Program-made: the position numbers and the translations under genes
The notes under the pieces: generated by a model
Database searches by the model: none
What the model saw: only the letters and a program-made list of their open reading frames with translations
Told to the model about the DNA's origin: nothing
Source: Psychromonas sp. MME1
GTDB taxonomy: Bacteria; Pseudomonadota; Gammaproteobacteria; Enterobacterales; Psychromonadaceae
Direction of reading: 5' to 3'
DNA: 64,000 nt
Assembly (NCBI RefSeq): GCF_041080865.1
Contig: NZ_CP160906.1
Location: 1,612,001 to 1,676,000 of the forward strand
Shown: positions 10,285 through 20,631 of the stretch, one piece after another
Position numbering within the stretch: the first letter of the stretch is position 1
Layout: each line of letters opens with the position of its first letter

Positions 10285-10311
10285 GTACGGCGAGAAGCTA
10301 TTTCGCCGTAC
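10285..10311 (+). terminator. terminator-like hairpin after phosphoribosyltransferase paralogue 2
   Basis: Stem GTACGGCGA / TCGCCGTAC (9 bp, perfect) with a 9-nt loop, 10 bp past the stop codon. Only a weak thymine-rich stretch follows (CCTTTGTATT), so it may be an inefficient terminator or an mRNA-stabilising hairpin. Confidence 0.6.
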
Positions 10312-10487
10312 AGAGCAGCCTTTGTATTAATAAAAAGCACAAGTTACGGAGCCTCTAGACTCATATTAACATTTAAAGATAATACTTATTACCTTGATAA
10401 GGCATCAAGCTAGCGCCAGACAAAGCATCTGAGGTAACATAGAAATATACACATAGCATTACAACTGATGGCAGTGAAGGAGTGAAA

Positions 10488-13001
10488 GTGAATCCACATA
10501 AATCTCGTAAAAACATACACACATTGACATTCACAACCTATGATAAAAAAGAAGAATTTGCCACTTTTTCTGCTGAAAACGAGGCTGCTCAATATCGCCA
10601 CTACGCCCAATCGACGACTCAAGGTTTACGTGATTCCAGTGATGATTATCTGCTCTATCAAGAGAAAGCGGGACACCCCACCATTCGTACCGGCAACCTT
10701 GCCTTTGATGCTCTATTCTCTTTAGCCATTAATGAAAGCGAACAAAATAGTGTTTCTGAAATTAAAGATGGTAGTTATAACAACGGTCAAGCGATTGCTT
10801 GCGACTGTTTTGAAACAGGTGCGAAATGGCACTATGTTTGGACGCGTGATCTGGCTTACGCAGCAAATTTAGGACTCGCTCTGCTTGATCCTGAACGTGT
10901 TAAAACCTCACTAGAGTTCAAGCTTTCAGGTTATCGTGATGGTGTCAGTAAACCAATTCAAGCTGCGGGTGATGATAGTGGCCTGCAAATTGTACAAGAT
11001 ACCGGTTCAGGCGGTAGCTGGCCGATCAGTACCGACCGTGTCACTTGGGCATTTGGAGCCGAAAAAGCACTACAAAACCTAACTGGTGAAACGCGAAGTG
11101 CATTTGCAGTAAAAGCCTATAACGCATTAATTAATACCGTTGAAAACGATCGTAAAGCGGCTTACGACAAAGTTGATGGCTTATATAATGGTGAGCAATC
11201 ATTCCTTGATTGGCGTGAACAAAGTTACCCCATTTGGATAACAAAAGATATCGCCAGTATGGGCAGTGCCAAAGCGCTTTCTACTAACGTCGCACATTAC
11301 CAAGCACTATCATTAACCGCCAAACTAGCCATAGAACAAGGTGAGCCAGATATTGCCTCGAAATATCAAAACTGGGCAAATCAGCTTAAAATGGCTATCA
11401 ATCACCGCTTCTGGCTAGAGGATATGGGGATGTATAGTAGCCTGACTGCAGGACATCAAGATTTAGCGGCGCTCCATAAATTTGATTGGTTAGGTCAATC
11501 ACTCGCAATTATTACCGGTATTGCCGATACAACACGTGCGCATAAAATAGTAGCGAATTATCCACATAGCGACATGGGCGCACCCGTAATATTCCCACAA
11601 CAACCCGATGTGCCTATCTACCATAACCGTGCTATCTGGCCATTTGTTACCGCTTACGGTTTAAAAGCAGCGGCACAAATCGGTAATACAGCCGTCGCTA
11701 ACGCCGCTTACCAAACCTTATTGCGCAGTGCTGCACTTAACCTTTCCAATATGGAAAATCTGGAATGGCTCTCACTTAAACCTAACCTGTTAGATTTTAC
11801 TCACCCAGAATTGTCTGGCCCTGTGATTAACTCACAACGTCAACTTTGGTCGGTTGCTGCCTATGTTGGCATGGTAATCGAAAATGTATTTGGGGTGACG
11901 ACTAGCGATCAAGGCATTAACTTAAAACCATTTATTACGACTAAGCTACGTCAACAACAATTTGCAGATGCTAGCAATATAAAATTACAAGGGTTAAGGC
12001 TGCAAAATAAAGTCGTGAATCTGCAAATAGAGTTACCACAAACATCCGAAGAAACGGGCTATTACACAGTACAAGGTGTTACTGTCAACGGTCATATAAC
12101 CGATCAGTTTATTGCTTGGGCCGATCTTGTTGAAACGAATAATCTGGTCATCACCTTAGCTGATATCGTTGCTGGCAGCAGTGCAATAACCAAGGTAACC
12201 GCAGATCCACTCAGTACCGACGACCCTGCCGTATTTGCACCGAAAGAACCGCTAATAACAGGCGTATTTAGTCAAGATAATGGTCAACTTGCCGTAGAGT
12301 TTAGTGATACACAGAAGGGAGATATTACCTATAACCTATATTGTAACGGCGTTCTTATAAAAACTGATGTCGAACAAGGAATTGTAACGGACACAAACAC
12401 TTCTGAAAATAATCAAGGTAATTGTTACGCTATAGAGGCCGTTTATAACGCAAGCAATAATTACTCTCACCACAGTGCCCCCGTCTGTTTTGCCTCGGCC
12501 CAAAATATTTCAGTTAGCGATAAGCGCGTGATATCAAACATCAATATTACAGCTGCCGATGAGTTTATCAGCCAACCATATCTCAACAATTGGGGGGCAT
12601 TGAACGACACCCTAGAGGTTAATAATATCGCCATAACAATGGATGGTAATTATGCCATTCAGCTGCACTACCATAATAACTTTAATGCGATTAACCTTGG
12701 AATTACTAATGGGGTGAAATGGCTACAAGTTAAAAATAGTCTTGGTGATGTGGTTGCAGAGGGCGTTATTCAGATGCCTCATGCGCTCATTGAAGAGGCT
12801 AAAAAACCTCTCGTTTACTCAACCCCGCTGGCCGCTCATCTTAGCATTGGCATCTATTCATTAGCCGTAACGGACTTCTACAATATGAGCTACCTAGCAA
12901 GTAATACAAGCTATATAGAGAGTGGCGGTCAAAATGGTCACGTAAATAAATTCGATGTCGCAACAATTCGCATTCAAGCCGTGAAACCGTTAGCAAAATA
13001 A
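10488..13001 (+). CDS. six-hairpin glycosidase-like protein with C-terminal accessory domains
   Basis: A protein of about 837 residues. The first ~480 residues look like an (alpha/alpha)6 six-hairpin glycosidase barrel, with motifs such as WHYVWTRDLAYAANLGLAL, GSGGSWPISTDRVTWAFGAE and YHNRAIWPFVTAYGLKAA. The remainder is beta-rich, with a fibronectin-III-like segment and a terminal domain that could bind carbohydrate. The GTG at 10488 is preferred over the GTG at 10482, because AAGGAG at 10477-10482 overlaps the latter and is well spaced for the former. No signal peptide is visible, and an in-frame TAG at 10440 rules out a longer N-terminus, which is odd for a protein with surface-type accessory domains. 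Exact glycoside hydrolase family and substrate are not assigned. Confidence 0.7.
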   Translation: MNPHKSRKNIHTLTFTTYDKKEEFATFSAENEAAQYRHYAQSTTQGLRDSSDDYLLYQEKAGHPTIRTGNLAFDALFSLAINESEQNSVSEIKDGSYNNGQAIACDCFETGAKWHYVWTRDLAYAANLGLALLDPERVKTSLEFKLSGYRDGVSKPIQAAGDDSGLQIVQDTGSGGSWPISTDRVTWAFGAEKALQNLTGETRSAFAVKAYNALINTVENDRKAAYDKVDGLYNGEQSFLDWREQSYPIWITKDIASMGSAKALSTNVAHYQALSLTAKLAIEQGEPDIASKYQNWANQLKMAINHRFWLEDMGMYSSLTAGHQDLAALHKFDWLGQSLAIITGIADTTRAHKIVANYPHSDMGAPVIFPQQPDVPIYHNRAIWPFVTAYGLKAAAQIGNTAVANAAYQTLLRSAALNLSNMENLEWLSLKPNLLDFTHPELSGPVINSQRQLWSVAAYVGMVIENVFGVTTSDQGINLKPFITTKLRQQQFADASNIKLQGLRLQNKVVNLQIELPQTSEETGYYTVQGVTVNGHITDQFIAWADLVETNNLVITLADIVAGSSAITKVTADPLSTDDPAVFAPKEPLITGVFSQDNGQLAVEFSDTQKGDITYNLYCNGVLIKTDVEQGIVTDTNTSENNQGNCYAIEAVYNASNNYSHHSAPVCFASAQNISVSDKRVISNINITAADEFISQPYLNNWGALNDTLEVNNIAITMDGNYAIQLHYHNNFNAINLGITNGVKWLQVKNSLGDVVAEGVIQMPHALIEEAKKPLVYSTPLAAHLSIGIYSLAVTDFYNMSYLASNTSYIESGGQNGHVNKFDVATIRIQAVKPLAK

Positions 13002-13162
13002 TACCAATTCCGGTAAGTATGTGATCTAGATTTTGCGCAGGAAAAACAGCTTAATTCAAGGCGTAATTTGACGTAAATGGTTATTCCCTTTGCGAAAATT
13101 ACAACGCAGCAGTAAGTTGTTTTAACCAGTAAAATAGATCAGCTATTTATCGGAATTGGTAT
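13001..13162. repeat. 162-bp MITE-like repeat, copy 1
   Basis: A 162-bp element with imperfect terminal inverted repeats (ATACCAATTCCGGTAAGTA at the left, and ATCGGAATTGGTAT at the right). It begins within the stop codon of the glycosidase-like gene. A second copy of the same length lies at 45873-46034, with very similar internal sequence (for example GATCTA-ATTTTGCGCAGGAAAAA). A degenerate third copy is near 46293-46447. It has no coding capacity, so a mobilising transposase must act in trans. Confidence 0.85.
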
Positions 13163-13192
13163 AATCACTATATAGCGATGATAAAACAGATC

Positions 13193-13224
13193 AAAAAAGC
13201 CCAGCGAATTCACTGGGCCTTTTA
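13193..13224 (-). terminator. terminator of the metNIQ operon
   Basis: Stem GCCCAG (13199-13204) with CTGGGC (13213-13218). On the minus strand it is followed by six thymines (plus-strand adenines 13193-13198). It sits 45 bp past the metQ stop codon. A TTTT on the plus side could make it bidirectional. Confidence 0.8.
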
Positions 13225-13267
13225 AATTGTCATCGTATTTAGGTCGCTTTAAAAGAAACGAAAAAAA

Positions 13268-14092
13268 CTACCAACCTTTAACAACACCACCTTTGAATGT
13301 TGCGAGTGCCGCTTGATAAACTTCTTCTGACTGGTACGCCTTAACAAAGTTTTGTACATTTTCAGCAGTTAGATTGTCTTCACGTGCCACAATTAAGTTA
13401 ACATAAGGAGACTCTTTATCTTCAACGAAAAGACCATCGTCAGTAGGATTTAGATCAATACTACTTGCATAGGTTGTGTTGATAATTGCGATACTAACAT
13501 CATCAAGAGCACGCGGTAGTTGTGCCGCTTCTAGCTCAATAATTTTCAAATTTTTAGGGCTACTTACGATATCAAGTACGGTTGCAGTTAAATCCGCATC
13601 CTCTTTCAATTTAAGCAATCCTTGTTGCTCAAGCAACATCAAAGAACGCGCTAAATTACTTGGATCACTTGGCACTGCAATTTTGTCACCTTCAATTAAT
13701 TCATCGAGTGATTTGATTTTGTTTGTATAACCCGCAATAGGGTAAACGAAGGTATTACCCGCCACCGCAAATTTGTAACCACGATCTTTAATTTGCTGAT
13801 CAAGATAAGGTTTATGTTGAAATGCATTAACATCAATTGAACCTTCATCTAATGCTGCATTGGGCGTAATATAATCAGAAAAAATAATTAGTTTAACGTC
13901 TAAACCATATTTCTCCTTGGCCACTTTTGCTGCCACTTCTGCAACTTGTGCCTCTGAGCCAGCAATAACCCCCACCGTAATTTTAGAATGATCGACCACG
14001 GGCTCTGCCGACTCTTTCTCGCCACATCCCGTAAGTGCTAATGTCGATGCTAAACCTAGCACGGTAAAAATGCTTTTAAGATTAAAATTCAT
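13268..14092 (-). CDS. metQ: D-methionine-binding lipoprotein MetQ
   Basis: A 274-residue substrate-binding lipoprotein (NlpA family) of the methionine ABC importer. The signal sequence has lipobox LALTGC, which would be lipidated at cysteine 23. Characteristic blocks include ITVGVIAGSEAQVAEVAA, FSDYITPNAALDEGSIDVNAFQHKPYL and IAVPSDPSNLARSLMLLE, all typical of MetQ. It is the last gene of metN-metI-metQ, 58 bp after metI, and is followed by a clear terminator. Confidence 0.95.
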   Translation of the reverse strand: MNFNLKSIFTVLGLASTLALTGCGEKESAEPVVDHSKITVGVIAGSEAQVAEVAAKVAKEKYGLDVKLIIFSDYITPNAALDEGSIDVNAFQHKPYLDQQIKDRGYKFAVAGNTFVYPIAGYTNKIKSLDELIEGDKIAVPSDPSNLARSLMLLEQQGLLKLKEDADLTATVLDIVSSPKNLKIIELEAAQLPRALDDVSIAIINTTYASSIDLNPTDDGLFVEDKESPYVNLIVAREDNLTAENVQNFVKAYQSEEVYQAALATFKGGVVKGW

Positions 14093-14150
14093 AGTGTTGC
14101 TCCTTTTAGGGTATACCCTATTTTTGTAGTTTTAGTTGTAATAAAAGCGC

Positions 14151-14837
14151 TTAGCGATGATCAACATGCTTAACTAAATAATCACCGACAGATTGAATGA
14201 GTTGTACCAAAATCACCAAAATAACAACGGTTATCAGCATCACTGAGCCATCAAAGCGTTGGTAACCGTAACGAATACCAACGTCACCAAGGCCACCGCC
14301 ACCAACCGTTCCCGCCATCGCCGAATAACCTACTAACGTAACGAGGGTGATCGTCGCTGCATTAATGATACCGGGAAGCGCCTCTGGTAATAGTACTTTA
14401 GTGATAATCTGCGCAGGTTTAGCGCCCATCGCCTGAGCTGCTTCAATCAACCCCGACGGCACCTCAAGTAACGCCCCTTCAACAAGACGCGCAATGAATG
14501 GAATCGCAGCAATAGTGAGAGGGACAATCGCCGCTGCCGTGCCAATTGAGCTACCAACCAGAAAACGAGTAAACGGAATAATAGCGACCAACAAAATAAT
14601 AAAGGGGATAGAACGCCCCATATTAACCACGGTTGACAATATTTTATTAAGCGCATGATTTTCTAATAGGCCTGATTTTTTACTTAAATGTAATAAAATA
14701 CCGAGCGGAATACCAAATAAAAAACCCACGAATCCAGAAGTAAACACCATGGCTAATGTTTGCCCTAGCGCGTCCACTAATAGTGCGATAAGGCGATCAT
14801 TGTTAGCCCACCAGCTAAAAATTGAATCAAGCGACAT
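14151..14837 (-). CDS. metI: D-methionine ABC transporter permease MetI
   Basis: A 228-residue inner-membrane permease with about five transmembrane helices. The EAA-type coupling motif region [22 protein letters not shown] contacts the ATPase. It overlaps the 3' end of metN by 11 bp, indicating translational coupling. Family and context (metN upstream, metQ downstream) agree. Confidence 0.95.
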   Translation of the reverse strand: MSLDSIFSWWANNDRLIALLVDALGQTLAMVFTSGFVGFLFGIPLGILLHLSKKSGLLENHALNKILSTVVNMGRSIPFIILLVAIIPFTRFLVGSSIGTAAAIVPLTIAAIPFIARLVEGALLEVPSGLIEAAQAMGAKPAQIITKVLLPEALPGIINAATITLVTLVGYSAMAGTVGGGGLGDVGIRYGYQRFDGSVMLITVVILVILVQLIQSVGDYLVKHVDHR

Positions 14838-15861
14838 ATCCTAATACCTCTATTTCTATGTTGTGCTCTTTAAGAAAAGCGATTGCTTTATCTGCATCTT
14901 CTTCTGTGCCGAAAAATTCCGCTAACATAAGACCAAATTTAACCCCACCAACGTAATCCATATTTGAACTAAGAATACTAATATCAATATTAAATAGTCG
15001 CGCAACTTGGCTGATCAATGGCGCATCAACGGAAGCGCCTGTAAATTCTAAACGGACTAATGGGTAACTATTTTCAGTACGAGCTGCTAATAGGCGTTCG
15101 CTGTAATCGATAGGTATCGAAAGATCTAATGTCGAACGAATAAAATCACGTGCTAAAGCACTTTTTGGGTGGGCGAAAATATCGCCAACCGCGCCCTGTT
15201 CAACTAATTTGCCACCGCCAATAATGGCAACTTCACTACAAATTCCTTTGACCACGGCCATCTCATGCGTGATGAGTAAAATAGTCAGGTTTAATTCTTT
15301 ATTGATCTTTTTAAGAAGCTCTAATATGGACTGTGTCGTCGCGGGATCAAGCGCACTGGTTGCCTCATCGCAAAGTAATACTTTAGGATCAGAGGCTAAA
15401 GCGCGGGCAATCGCAACACGTTGTTTTTGCCCTCCACTTAAATTAGCAGGATAGGTATCACGCTTATCACTCAGCCCCACCAGCGCCAACAGGCTCTCGA
15501 CCTTAGCCTTTATCGTTTTTTTATTTACCCCCGCCAATTTTAAAGGGAGGCTAATATTATCAAAAACAGTACATGATGAAAGCAGGTTAAAATGTTGAAA
15601 TATCATGCCTATTTTACGACGCGTTAATGTCAATTGCTGATTAGAAAGTGCAGTTAAATCAATCCCATCGACGATAACCTGACCACTACTTGGCCGCTCT
15701 AATAAATTCACACAACGAATTAAAGTACTTTTACCTGCACCAGAGGAGCCAATAACGCCATATATACAACCTTCAGCGATATTAAGATTAATATCGCTAA
15801 GCGCATGGATAGCTTTATCTCCCTGATAAAAAACTTTATTTACACTTTTTATTTCTATCAT
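14827..15861 (-). CDS. metN: methionine ABC transporter ATPase MetN
   Basis: A 344-residue ATPase energising methionine import. Walker A is GSSGAGKST (near residue 38), the signature is LSGGQKQR, and Walker B is [12 protein letters not shown]. The C-terminal ~100 residues form the NIL regulatory domain, which in E. coli MetN binds methionine and inhibits transport. I take ATG at 15861 rather than the TTG at 15864; AGGA lies about 7 nt upstream. Transcription should be repressed by MetJ, as two met boxes lie in its promoter spacer. Confidence 0.95.
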   Translation of the reverse strand: MIEIKSVNKVFYQGDKAIHALSDINLNIAEGCIYGVIGSSGAGKSTLIRCVNLLERPSSGQVIVDGIDLTALSNQQLTLTRRKIGMIFQHFNLLSSCTVFDNISLPLKLAGVNKKTIKAKVESLLALVGLSDKRDTYPANLSGGQKQRVAIARALASDPKVLLCDEATSALDPATTQSILELLKKINKELNLTILLITHEMAVVKGICSEVAIIGGGKLVEQGAVGDIFAHPKSALARDFIRSTLDLSIPIDYSERLLAARTENSYPLVRLEFTGASVDAPLISQVARLFNIDISILSSNMDYVGGVKFGLMLAEFFGTEEDADKAIAFLKEHNIEIEVLGYVA

Positions 15862-15947
15862 CAAATGTCCTGAATTTAATTAAGAGTCGATTACTGTTAT
15901 GTTTGTCATCATCGCAAAGCGGGACATGAGTACATAAATAAAAACCG

Positions 15948-15976
15948 ATAGTAAGACGTCTAGACGTCCAAGTCAA
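15948..15976 (-). promoter_or_regulatory. metN promoter with MetJ operator in the spacer
   Basis: On the minus strand, TTGACT (15976-15971) and TACTAT (15953-15948) are separated by exactly 17 bp, a near-consensus sigma-70 promoter. The spacer holds two adjacent met boxes, AGACGTCT (15954-15961, a perfect match to the E. coli MetJ consensus) and AGACGTCC (15962-15969). MetJ with S-adenosylmethionine binds such tandem 8-bp boxes cooperatively, so methionine sufficiency should shut the operon off. Confidence 0.9.
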
Positions 15977-16369
15977 TCAATGCTTAGCAACTAAGTAAAA
16001 TTTTATAATTTCATGGACGCAACGCCCTTTTACTTGATGATCTTTTTATGGGCAGTAACATCGAGCATTACAATCAGTGATGTTTGCTTCACATTTATTA
16101 AACAGTCGCGGGTTAATAGTAGTCATGCCTTTAACGATATGACCAATTTAAGTGAGGGAAATAAATGGATGATTGCCACTGACAAGGCATACCGAGGTAA
16201 GATGGGAATCTCTGTTCGGACACTATTTTACTTCTATAAATCCCCCCTTTGAGATAACATAAAGGCAGAGAAATACCTTTTATATTTCACTCAATTTTCT
16301 ACTTAGCATCCCCCCATTACATTAACCGGGCTATCGCTAAGCATCATTTATAAACAGCAAGAGCAAAGC
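15977..16369. other. upstream region of the second RND operon
   Basis: Roughly 390 bp between the metN promoter and the plus-strand efflux operon at 16370. It includes a plus-strand open frame of 79 codons (16013-16252) that matches nothing I recognise and has no ribosome-binding site. I treat the stretch as non-coding. It must contain the efflux operon promoter, but no clear operator is visible. Confidence 0.4.
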
Positions 16370-17416
16370 ATGAAAAAATACCTTTTATTAACAGTGATAA
16401 TCGCATTGTTTTTAATAGGATGGACCCTTATCAATAACCAAGATGGTGAAAATAAAAACAAGCAAACCAACACCGCTTCGCCAACACATTCCGTGGAAGT
16501 CGTACGCGTTGATAAACAGGTATTACATGAAAAAGTCCCCCTATTAGGGACGGTATTTGCGATTAATTCCATCGAGGTTAAACCTGAATCCGAAGGGAAA
16601 ATAAAATCGATTCATGTTAAATCTGGTCAAATGATAGAAAAAGGCAGTGTGATGGTGGAACTCGATGATCGCCACCAACTTGCTGTTGTCAATCGTGAGC
16701 AGGCGCGCTTAGTTGACTACCAACGCCAATATAACAACTATCGGGCCCTTTTTAAAACCGGGGCGGTAACACAAGCAACACTAGAAAGTGCTGAAACACA
16801 ATGGCTTATTCAACAAGCCGAATTGTCATTAGCAAAAGCAGCTTTACAAGATAAAACCATCGTAGCACCCTTTTCTGGGAAACTAGGCTTAGTTGATTTA
16901 AGTCGCGGTCAATTGGTTACACCGAATACGGTATTAACCACCCTTGATGATGCGTCACAATTACGTCTTAACGTACCTATCGCAGCTCGCCACATTAATT
17001 TACTAAAAGAAAAACAACAAGTTAAAATCAGCAGCACAGAACTAACTGCTGAAGATAAAATAGCCATACTAAGCAGTATCGATAGTCGCGTAAAAAATCA
17101 TAACCTCAATGTTTACCTTCAATTTAACATTGATAATAGTGACATGGCACTGACACCGGGTAGTTTGGTGACGGCTGACATCCTGCTCAATAAACCTGCA
17201 GAGTTATTGATACCACTGCAATCAATCGTTTATCAAGGACACCAACGCTTTGTCTACCGTATCGCCAACAATATCGCAGAAAAAGTAGAAGTGACACTGG
17301 GTGAGCGAAATGGCAAAAAAGTACAAGCATTAACGGGTTTATCACCTAACGATAGCATTGTTTATAAAGGCACAGTCAAACTGCAGGATGGCGCAAAAGT
17401 TGTTATAAAATCATGA
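16370..17416 (+). CDS. RND efflux membrane fusion protein
   Basis: A 348-residue periplasmic adaptor with an N-terminal anchor (about residues 5-20) and lipoyl halves IEVKPESEGKIKSIHVKSGQ and IVAPFSGKLGLVDLSRGQLV. A short coiled-coil hairpin lies between them and a C-terminal barrel/membrane-proximal domain follows. Its stop overlaps the ATG of the pump gene by 4 bp (ATGA), so the two are co-translated. It resembles adaptors of the VexC/MdtA broad group; no specific substrate can be assigned. Confidence 0.92.
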   Translation: MKKYLLLTVIIALFLIGWTLINNQDGENKNKQTNTASPTHSVEVVRVDKQVLHEKVPLLGTVFAINSIEVKPESEGKIKSIHVKSGQMIEKGSVMVELDDRHQLAVVNREQARLVDYQRQYNNYRALFKTGAVTQATLESAETQWLIQQAELSLAKAALQDKTIVAPFSGKLGLVDLSRGQLVTPNTVLTTLDDASQLRLNVPIAARHINLLKEKQQVKISSTELTAEDKIAILSSIDSRVKNHNLNVYLQFNIDNSDMALTPGSLVTADILLNKPAELLIPLQSIVYQGHQRFVYRIANNIAEKVEVTLGERNGKKVQALTGLSPNDSIVYKGTVKLQDGAKVVIKS

Positions 17417-20400
17417 GAATCTCTGATTTTGCAATGTATAGGCCTATTTCGGCAATTGTATTAAGCATTTTATTAGTGCTATTTGGAATGGTAGGTTTTG
17501 ACTTATTACCAGTTCGTGAAATGCCAGATATCGAAAGTCCAATCGTTTCAATTGGCACCCCCTATAGAGGAAGTGCTTCGTCTATCGTTGAAACACAAAT
17601 AACAAAACCGATTGAAAATGAGCTCAGTGGAATAGACGGGATTGACTATATCTGGTCATCGTCGTGGGATGGCTGGTCTGGTATTAACATCGCATTTAAG
17701 CAAGGTCATGACATGATTGAAGCCGTCAGTGATGTTCGTGATGCAGTCAATCGAGCACGAAATCGTTTACCAGATGATGTAGATGAACCCGTAGTACGTA
17801 AAAACGACAGTGATGGTGCGCCGATGATGTGGCTGAATCTAACCAGCAGCAAAATAGATCGTGTTGCATTAAGTGATTATGCCGAGCGCGTTTTAGTCGA
17901 ACGATTAAGTTTATTACCGGGTGTGAGTACGATAAATATGTCCGGTGGTGTAGAACGCGTTTTATATATCGAGCTTAACCCCATTGAATTAGCTGCACGG
18001 GGGTTAACAACGAATGATATTACCCATGCATTACAGGAAGAAAACATACAACTACCTGCGGGCTATGTGCGTAATGATAGCCTTAACCTTGTTGTACGTA
18101 TGGAACGTTTATATCAACACGCTGAGGATTTTTATAACCTTAAAGTGACTGAGATTGGCGGTAGCGCTGTTTTCTTATCCGACGTGGCCAATATTTATGT
18201 CGGTGCAAAGCAGGAAACCACTACATTTAAAGCGAATAATATCGACAGTCTCGGTTTGGGCATAATCGCGATGTCACAAGCCAACCCGCTGGATGTCTCT
18301 AAAGCAGTGAAGCAAGAGTTAACCCATTTGCAAAACTTCTTACCAGAAGGAACAACGTTACAGGTTGATTATGATAGTACCGTATTCATTGACGCCGCAA
18401 TAAAAGAAGTTTATCAAACATTACTGATCACCGCGTTGTTAGTGATTGCAGTGCTATACCTATTTTTAGGCCGACTTGCCACCACCATTATTCCGGCGCT
18501 AACGGTTCCCATTTCCTTAGTTGCGGCCTTTTCTGTTGCTTACCTATTTGGATACAGCATTAACCTAGTAACCTTAATGGCGTTAATTTTAGCGATTGGG
18601 CTGGTAGTCGATGATGCGATTGTCGTTGTTGAAAACATTATCCGTCATCGGCAGCTCGGTGAATCACCAATGATAGCAGCCTTTAAAGGTGCCAAAGAAC
18701 TAAACTTCGCTGTGATTGCAACCACGGTGGTATTAGTAATGGTATTTTTGCCACTCATTTTCATGGATGGAAAAATTGGAGAACTCTTCACTGAATTTGC
18801 GGTACTACTTTCTGCAGCAATTATTATTTCATCTATATTGGCATTAACAATTGTGCCTGTACTCGCTGAAAAAATATTAGCAAGCCCCCTCTATTCCGCC
18901 CAGCCAAGTAAATTATGCGCCATTATCGATAAGGCGATGTTAGTGTTAGGCCGTTTATATCGTCTGACATTACATTTTTTACTTAAACGACATTACCTCT
19001 CGTTCATGGTAATGCTACTCTGTTTTGTCGCACTTTTTTACAGTTATCAAGCACAGCAATTAGCATTAGCCCCCACCGAAGACAGAGGTGTGATTAATAT
19101 TTATGTCGGCGGCACAGAAGCGACTAGCTACGATAGAATGATAAAAAGTATGGAACAAATCAATTCAAAATTATTGCCACTTGCCACTGATGATGGCCCT
19201 ATTGATTCTCTTAATTATTCTGCACCTGCATTTGGTTCATGGGCAGACCACCAAGGCTACTTTATTATCCGTTTGAAAGATTGGGCAGATCGCACCATGA
19301 GCGCCGCTTCTGTCGTTGATAAAATTAGATCATTAACCCATGATATAACGGATGTACAAGTTCACCCTTACGTACCTGGTATGGGCGGTAACTCTAGTGA
19401 GCCTGTTGCCTTCGTGGTGCAGGGCGAGGATTATGATGCACTCTATACTTATGCGCTCGCGTTACAACGTGATGCTGAACAAAGTGGACTGATGGATGGC
19501 GTTAAGTTGGATTACAACCCCACAACCCCCGAAATAATCGTACATGTTAATCGCTTAGTTGCAAGAGAGTTAGGTATCAGTGTGAGCGAAATTGCAACCG
19601 CGTTAGAGGTGTTTTTAGGAGGGCAAAGCCAAACTCGCTTTGAAGAGCGTGGTGAAGAGTATGACGTATACCTTAAAGCCAATGAAAGATATTTCAATGC
19701 AGCAAATGATTTAAGCAAAATATATTTACGGTCAAAAGAAGGGACATTAGTTTCACTTGATACCTTGATAACGACGGAAGAAAGAGCTTCTGCTCGTGGC
19801 TTATTTCACTTTCAGAAGAAAAAAGCGATAACACTCAAAGCCAGTTTAATTAATGATGCGAGTTTGGGAGAAGCATTAGAATATTTAAATGGGCAGGCAA
19901 ATAAATTGTTACCGACTGGCTATACCTATGATTACTCTGGTGAATCAAAATCTTATTATGACAATCAAAGGGAAGTTTGGCTTTTGTTTGTAATGGCTTT
20001 ATTCGTTTGTTACCTCGTTTTAGCTGCTCAGTTTGAAAGCTTTGTGAGCCCTGCTGTGGTGATGTTAACCGTACCAATCGGACTATTAGGGGGACTATTA
20101 GCCGTTTTACTCGCAGGTGAAACCTTTAACTTATACAGCCAATTAGCCATGTTAATGTTAATTGGTATGGCAACTAAAAACGGGATCTTAATTGTTGAGT
20201 TTGCCAATCAATTACGAGGGCAAGGACAGCGAGTAAAAGAAGCGGTTATTAATGCAGCAGAACAACGCCTGAGACCAATATTAATGACGACAATCACCAC
20301 ACTTTTAGGGGCTGTTCCCATGCTTATTGCATCGGGATCCGGTGCTGAAACTCGATTTGCTGTTGGTGTTGTACTCTTCGGAGGCATGTTATTAGCGACG

Positions 20401-20520
20401 CTAGTGACATTATTTATTGTACCGAGTTTATATTCATTAGTTGGCCATCTCAGCCACTCACCACAGGTACGCGTTGATGCCTTAGATAAAGCCTTAACGG
20501 AGGGACAATCGAAGGATTAG
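17413..20520 (+). CDS. RND-family efflux permease (HAE1 type)
   Basis: A 1035-residue inner-membrane antiporter. Helix 4 carries ALILAIGLVVDDAIVVVEN with the paired aspartates needed for proton relay in hydrophobic/amphiphilic efflux RND pumps. The C-terminal repeat contains LAMLMLIGMATKNGILIVEF. It ends about 110 bp before a convergent binding-protein gene. There is no local outer-membrane factor, so an external TolC-type partner is presumed. It is not a recent duplicate of the other three RND permeases in the window; its N-terminus and porter loops differ clearly. Confidence 0.93.
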   Translation: MRISDFAMYRPISAIVLSILLVLFGMVGFDLLPVREMPDIESPIVSIGTPYRGSASSIVETQITKPIENELSGIDGIDYIWSSSWDGWSGINIAFKQGHDMIEAVSDVRDAVNRARNRLPDDVDEPVVRKNDSDGAPMMWLNLTSSKIDRVALSDYAERVLVERLSLLPGVSTINMSGGVERVLYIELNPIELAARGLTTNDITHALQEENIQLPAGYVRNDSLNLVVRMERLYQHAEDFYNLKVTEIGGSAVFLSDVANIYVGAKQETTTFKANNIDSLGLGIIAMSQANPLDVSKAVKQELTHLQNFLPEGTTLQVDYDSTVFIDAAIKEVYQTLLITALLVIAVLYLFLGRLATTIIPALTVPISLVAAFSVAYLFGYSINLVTLMALILAIGLVVDDAIVVVENIIRHRQLGESPMIAAFKGAKELNFAVIATTVVLVMVFLPLIFMDGKIGELFTEFAVLLSAAIIISSILALTIVPVLAEKILASPLYSAQPSKLCAIIDKAMLVLGRLYRLTLHFLLKRHYLSFMVMLLCFVALFYSYQAQQLALAPTEDRGVINIYVGGTEATSYDRMIKSMEQINSKLLPLATDDGPIDSLNYSAPAFGSWADHQGYFIIRLKDWADRTMSAASVVDKIRSLTHDITDVQVHPYVPGMGGNSSEPVAFVVQGEDYDALYTYALALQRDAEQSGLMDGVKLDYNPTTPEIIVHVNRLVARELGISVSEIATALEVFLGGQSQTRFEERGEEYDVYLKANERYFNAANDLSKIYLRSKEGTLVSLDTLITTEERASARGLFHFQKKKAITLKASLINDASLGEALEYLNGQANKLLPTGYTYDYSGESKSYYDNQREVWLLFVMALFVCYLVLAAQFESFVSPAVVMLTVPIGLLGGLLAVLLAGETFNLYSQLAMLMLIGMATKNGILIVEFANQLRGQGQRVKEAVINAAEQRLRPILMTTITTLLGAVPMLIASGSGAETRFAVGVVLFGGMLLATLVTLFIVPSLYSLVGHLSHSPQVRVDALDKALTEGQSKD

Positions 20521-20631
20521 TAGTGCCAAAAAATAGCTTTCTAAGATCATCGCGAGACAAATAAGCAAGGACCAAAAAGATAACAGAAAGGTTACGGCCT
20601 GTACTACACGACGCTAACGTGGTTGAAAATC

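Noticed and set aside
16013-16252. 79-codon plus-strand frame upstream of the second RND operon
   Set aside because: No ribosome-binding site, no recognisable family, biased towards random composition; treated as non-coding.
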